From: Vibrio sp. LaRot3
Lineage (GTDB): Bacteria; Pseudomonadota; Gammaproteobacteria; Enterobacterales; Vibrionaceae
Assembly (NCBI RefSeq): GCF_027587025.1
Contig: NZ_JAPPTI010000006.1
Span: 157,057 to 221,056 of the forward strand
Reading direction: 5' to 3'
DNA: 64,000 nucleotides
Shown: positions 61,096 to 64,000 of the stretch, in pieces
Layout: each line of letters begins with the position of its first letter
Position numbering within the stretch: position 1 is the stretch's first letter
The notes under the pieces: generated by a model
Seen by the model: only the letters and a program-made list of their open reading frames with translations
Database searches by the model: none
Told to the model about the DNA's origin: nothing
Position numbers and translations under genes: made by a program

Positions 61096-62816
61096 TGAGC
61101 AAAGAACAACAAGAAGTACTCGGCGAAGTACTAGGCCCTTTGGCTGATAATGAGCGATTAAAGCGAGAGAGTAATTTCTTGCGCGGTACGATTGAACAAG
61201 ATCTGCAAGACCGAATCACTGGTGGTTTTACCGCAGACAACTTTCAGCTTATTCGCTTCCACGGTATGTATCAGCAGGATGACCGTGATATTCGTAATGA
61301 GCGAACCAAGCAAAAATTAGAACCACTGCATAACGTAATGTTGCGCGCCCGTATGCCGGGTGGTGTGATTAAGCCAGAACAATGGCTTGCGATTGATAAG
61401 TTTGCTGAAGAGCACTCTATGTATGGCAGTATTCGCTTGACGACTCGTCAAACGTTCCAGTTTCACGGCGTATTAAAGCCAAATATTAAGTTAATGCATC
61501 AAACGTTGAATAGCATCGGTATTGATTCTATTGCTACAGCGGGCGATGTTAACCGAAATGTACTTTGTACTACCAACCCTGTTGAATCAGAGCTACACCA
61601 AGAAGCTTATGAGTGGGCGGCGAAGATCAGTGAGCATCTTCTTCCTAAAACCCGTGCTTATGCCGAGATCTGGTTAGACGGAGAAAAAGTAGAAACAACC
61701 GATGAAGAGCCAATCCTAGGAAGTAACTATTTACCACGTAAGTTCAAAACTACGGTGGTGATTCCTCCACAGAATGATGTTGACGTTCACGCGAATGACC
61801 TCAACTTTGTTGCTATAGCAAAAGACGGAAAGCTAGTTGGCTTTAACGTATTAGTTGGTGGTGGCTTGGCGATGACTCATGGCGATACATCTACTTATGC
61901 CCGCCGAGCAGATGACTTCGGATTTGTACCTCTTGAAAAAACGCTGGATGTGGCCGCAGCAGTGGTTACCACTCAGCGTGATTGGGGTAACCGTTCTAAT
62001 CGTAAGAATGCTAAAACCAAATACACATTAGATCGTGTTGGTATTGATGTCTTCAAAGCGGAAGTTGAAAAGCGTGCAGGTATTCAGTTCGAAGAGAGTC
62101 GACCTTATGAATTTACCGAGCGTGGCGACCGAATTGGTTGGGTGGAAGGTATTGATGGCAAACACCACTTAGCGCTATTTATTGAAAATGGTCGTATTCT
62201 CGACTTCCCGAATAAACCGCTAAAAACGGGGATGGCAGAAATTGCGAAAGTCCATAAAGGTGACTTCCGTATGACCGCAAACCAAAACCTGATTGTGGCA
62301 GGCGTACCGACGGACCAGAAAGCGCTGATTGAAAAGCTTGCTCGTCAACATGGGTTAATGTCAGATGAAGTCAGCGAACAACGCAAGAACTCGATGGCGT
62401 GTGTGGCATTTCCGACGTGTCCATTAGCCATGGCTGAAGCGGAACGTTTTCTTCCTAGTTTTGTCACTGATGTAGAAGGTATCTTGGCAAAACATGGTTT
62501 ACCGGAAGAAGAGAACATCATCTTACGTGTTACGGGCTGTCCGAATGGTTGTGGCCGAGCAATGCTGGCAGAAATCGGCTTAGTGGGTAAAGCTCCGGGT
62601 CGTTATAACTTACATCTAGGTGGAAACAGAGCAGGTACGCGTATTCCGAAGATGTATAAAGAGAACATTACCGATAAGCAGATCCTAGAAGAAATCGATC
62701 AGTTAGTCGGACGTTGGTCAAAAGAGCGTAATAAAGGGGAGTGCTTTGGTGATTTTGCAATTCGTGCAGGCATCATAGAAGAAGTATTCGTATCGAAGAG
62801 GGATTTGCATGCTTGA
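61095..62816 (+). CDS. cysI: Sulfite reductase hemoprotein beta subunit
   Basis: CysI reduces sulfite to sulfide by six electrons at a siroheme coupled to a 4Fe-4S cluster. The 573-residue protein has the cluster/siroheme cysteines C436 and C442 (CVAFPTC) and C482 and C486 (GCPNGC), matching the known CysI set. [11 protein letters not shown] is the siroheme-side arginine segment. It overlaps cysJ by one base and cysH by eight, a tight operon. Confidence 0.97.
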   Translation: MSKEQQEVLGEVLGPLADNERLKRESNFLRGTIEQDLQDRITGGFTADNFQLIRFHGMYQQDDRDIRNERTKQKLEPLHNVMLRARMPGGVIKPEQWLAIDKFAEEHSMYGSIRLTTRQTFQFHGVLKPNIKLMHQTLNSIGIDSIATAGDVNRNVLCTTNPVESELHQEAYEWAAKISEHLLPKTRAYAEIWLDGEKVETTDEEPILGSNYLPRKFKTTVVIPPQNDVDVHANDLNFVAIAKDGKLVGFNVLVGGGLAMTHGDTSTYARRADDFGFVPLEKTLDVAAAVVTTQRDWGNRSNRKNAKTKYTLDRVGIDVFKAEVEKRAGIQFEESRPYEFTERGDRIGWVEGIDGKHHLALFIENGRILDFPNKPLKTGMAEIAKVHKGDFRMTANQNLIVAGVPTDQKALIEKLARQHGLMSDEVSEQRKNSMACVAFPTCPLAMAEAERFLPSFVTDVEGILAKHGLPEEENIILRVTGCPNGCGRAMLAEIGLVGKAPGRYNLHLGGNRAGTRIPKMYKENITDKQILEEIDQLVGRWSKERNKGECFGDFAIRAGIIEEVFVSKRDLHA

Positions 62817-63582
62817 TTCAACAACTAAACCAGATTTAAAGGCGTTACTCTCTTTAACCAAAACAGAGCAAATCCTGCATCTAACCGAAATAAACCTGCA
62901 GTTAGAAGAGATGACGGCGCAAGAAAGAGTTGCTTGGGCACTAGAAAATCTCGATGGTCAGCCTGCTGTGTCGTCAAGCTTCGGAGTACAGGCGGCCGTC
63001 ATGCTGCATCTCGTTACTCAGGCAAAAGCAGATATCCCTGTCATTCTCACTGATACGGGATACCTATTTCCGGAAACATATCAGTTCATTGAACAACTGA
63101 GTGACAAGTTAAAGCTAAACCTAAAAGTGTACCGAGCGAAACAAAGCCCAGTATGGCAAGAAGCTGTATATGGGAAATTGTGGGAACAAGGTATAGAGGG
63201 AATAGAGAAATACAACAAGCTTAATAAAGTTGAGCCTATGCGCCGTGCTTTGGATGAGCTTGAAGTGGGTACGTGGTTTTCGGGTCTAAGAAGAGAGCAA
63301 TCAAAGTCGCGAGCGAATCTGCCTATTCTGTCGATTCAAAATGGTGTGTTTAAGTTTCTGCCAGTTATCGATTGGACCAATAAAGATGTGCACTATTATT
63401 TAGAGCAACATGGTTTGCCTTATCACCCATTAAGAGAAGAGGGATACCTGTCTGTCGGTGATACCCACACGACTAAAAAGTGGGAGCCGGGCATGTCAGA
63501 AGAAGAAACCCGCTTTTTTGGTTTAAAACGTGAATGCGGTCTCCATGAAGATGACGGAGAAGAGCACGGTTCAGGGATTTAA
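62809..63582 (+). CDS. cysH: PAPS reductase
   Basis: CysH reduces PAPS to sulfite with thioredoxin. The 257-residue product has the PP-loop-like [14 protein letters not shown], the [15 protein letters not shown] segment, and the catalytic cysteine C243 in ECGLHE near the C-terminus. The two CC pairs that bind 4Fe-4S in APS reductases are absent, so PAPS is the substrate, consistent with a cysC gene. Its start lies inside cysI. Confidence 0.97.
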   Translation: MLDSTTKPDLKALLSLTKTEQILHLTEINLQLEEMTAQERVAWALENLDGQPAVSSSFGVQAAVMLHLVTQAKADIPVILTDTGYLFPETYQFIEQLSDKLKLNLKVYRAKQSPVWQEAVYGKLWEQGIEGIEKYNKLNKVEPMRRALDELEVGTWFSGLRREQSKSRANLPILSIQNGVFKFLPVIDWTNKDVHYYLEQHGLPYHPLREEGYLSVGDTHTTKKWEPGMSEEETRFFGLKRECGLHEDDGEEHGSGI

Positions 63583-63598
63583 ACTCGGATAACTCACT

Positions 63599-63625
63599 AA
63601 AGGGCTGTTTTTAACAGCCCTTTTT
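63599..63625 (+). terminator. Terminator after cysJIH
   Basis: AAAGGGCTGTT, TTT, AACAGCCC followed by five T, 17 bases after the cysH stop. Confidence 0.92.
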
Positions 63626-63760
63626 ATTGTTTTAAACATGTCATTGTGGATAACTTTGTGGGTATTTTGTTTGTTGTTTTGGGGTAAAGTTGAATAAATA
63701 AGGCTTTGAATGATAAATCACCATCTAAACCTTATTTTTGCAATTTTTTCAAAATAACGC
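63626..63760 (+). promoter_or_regulatory. AT-rich upstream region of the rRNA promoter (UP element/Fis region)
   Basis: This stretch before P1 has no gene. It is AT-rich, with A/T tracts near 63725-63755 (for example TTATTTTTGCAATTTTTTC) directly before the -35 box, where rRNA promoters carry an UP element and Fis sites. Specific Fis sites could not be called. Confidence 0.5.
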
Positions 63761-63788
63761 TTGCCAATGTGACCGCGATCTCTATAAT
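63761..63788 (+). promoter_or_regulatory. rRNA operon promoter P1
   Basis: TTGCCA (63761-63766), 16-base spacer, TATAAT (63783-63788), with a GC-rich GCCTCC discriminator, the usual form of growth-rate- and ppGpp-controlled P1. Confidence 0.72.
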
Positions 63789-63877
63789 GCCTCCTCGTCG
63801 ACAGGGCAAGGGCTCACAAGAGTTTGAAGCCAGTCAGACAGGCCAGAAACAAAAATGAAATAATTTTCAAAAAGTGT

Positions 63878-63905
63878 TTGACACAGAAGATTATCTCGAT
63901 AGAAT
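63878..63905 (+). promoter_or_regulatory. rRNA operon promoter P2
   Basis: TTGACA (63878-63883), 16-base spacer, TAGAAT (63900-63905), followed by GGCCGCC. It lies 117 bases downstream of P1, the spacing of P1/P2 pairs in rrn operons. Confidence 0.75.
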
Positions 63906-64000
63906 GGCCGCCTCTTCCGAAGTGATGTGAGTCACAAAGAAGAAAGCTCTTTAACAATGTAAACCTATCAATCTGTGTGGGCACTCGTTGATGATAATCC
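63906..64000 (+). other. Leader of an rRNA operon with boxA; 16S gene is beyond the window
   Basis: AAGCTCTTTAACAAT (63944-63958) matches boxA (TGCTCTTTAACA), the NusB/S10 antitermination site. The following GTGTGGGCACTCG (from about 63976) is the typical leader just upstream of gammaproteobacterial 16S rRNA. The mature 16S 5' end is not reached, so no rRNA gene is called. Confidence 0.72.

Overview
The window is a stretch of ordinary chromosome from a marine gammaproteobacterium, almost certainly a Vibrio. The evidence is the gene order (aroB-damX-dam-rpe-gph-trpS, argD-astA-astD, crp, prkB-yheU-yheT-yheS, kefGB, slyD, purA-motX, rnr-rlmB, S10/spc/alpha operons), a motX gene typical of sodium-driven polar flagella, a Vibrio-like CRP sequence, and sulfur genes typical of the family. 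I could not assign a species. Nearly all of the sequence is coding. I saw no prophage, insertion sequence, integron, CRISPR array or tRNA gene.

Layout. Positions 1-5714: the end of aroB, then damX, dam, rpe, gph and trpS, equivalent to the E. coli dam superoperon. Positions 5881-11641: a PabA/TrpG-type glutaminase, then an arginine-catabolism block (argD/astC, astA, astD) and a DUF1338 dioxygenase-like gene. Positions 11723-17242 (minus strand): crp, prkB, yheU, yheT, a TIGR02444 gene and the ABC-F gene yheS. Positions 17422-21741: kefG-kefB-yheV, slyD and an isoaspartyl peptidase. Positions 21879-24061: purA, and motX behind a consensus sigma-28 promoter. Positions 24151-25560 (minus): an exported amidohydrolase with a PurR-like operator in its promoter. 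Positions 25810-29044: rnr and rlmB.

Positions 29211-43250 hold the three classic ribosomal-protein operons in order: S10 (rpsJ to rpsQ), spc (rplN to rpmJ, with secY) and alpha (rpsM to rplQ, with rpoA). Each has a recognisable promoter. S10 and alpha have leader structures in the places where E. coli has L4 and S4 autoregulation. The spc leader contains a terminator-like hairpin. The spc terminator lies on top of the alpha promoter.

Positions 43282-49305 carry DUF2780, fklB, an OapA/YtfB-like LysM gene, a DMT transporter, elaA, a Crp/Fnr regulator and cpdB. Positions 49535-63582 carry the sulfate assimilation pathway in two blocks, cobA-cysD-cysN-SLC13 transporter-cysC and cysJ-cysI-cysH. 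Between them lie cheX, zur, dusA, a sigma-54-dependent pspG, a TIGR04219 outer-membrane protein and a small unknown protein. The last 400 bases hold tandem rRNA-type promoters and the start of an rRNA leader; the 16S gene lies beyond the window.

I found no clearly novel multi-gene system. The best leads are the exported purine-type aminohydrolase under a PurR-like operator, the DUF1338 gene attached to the AST pathway, and the regulatory RNA or promoter arrangements around the ribosomal operons.
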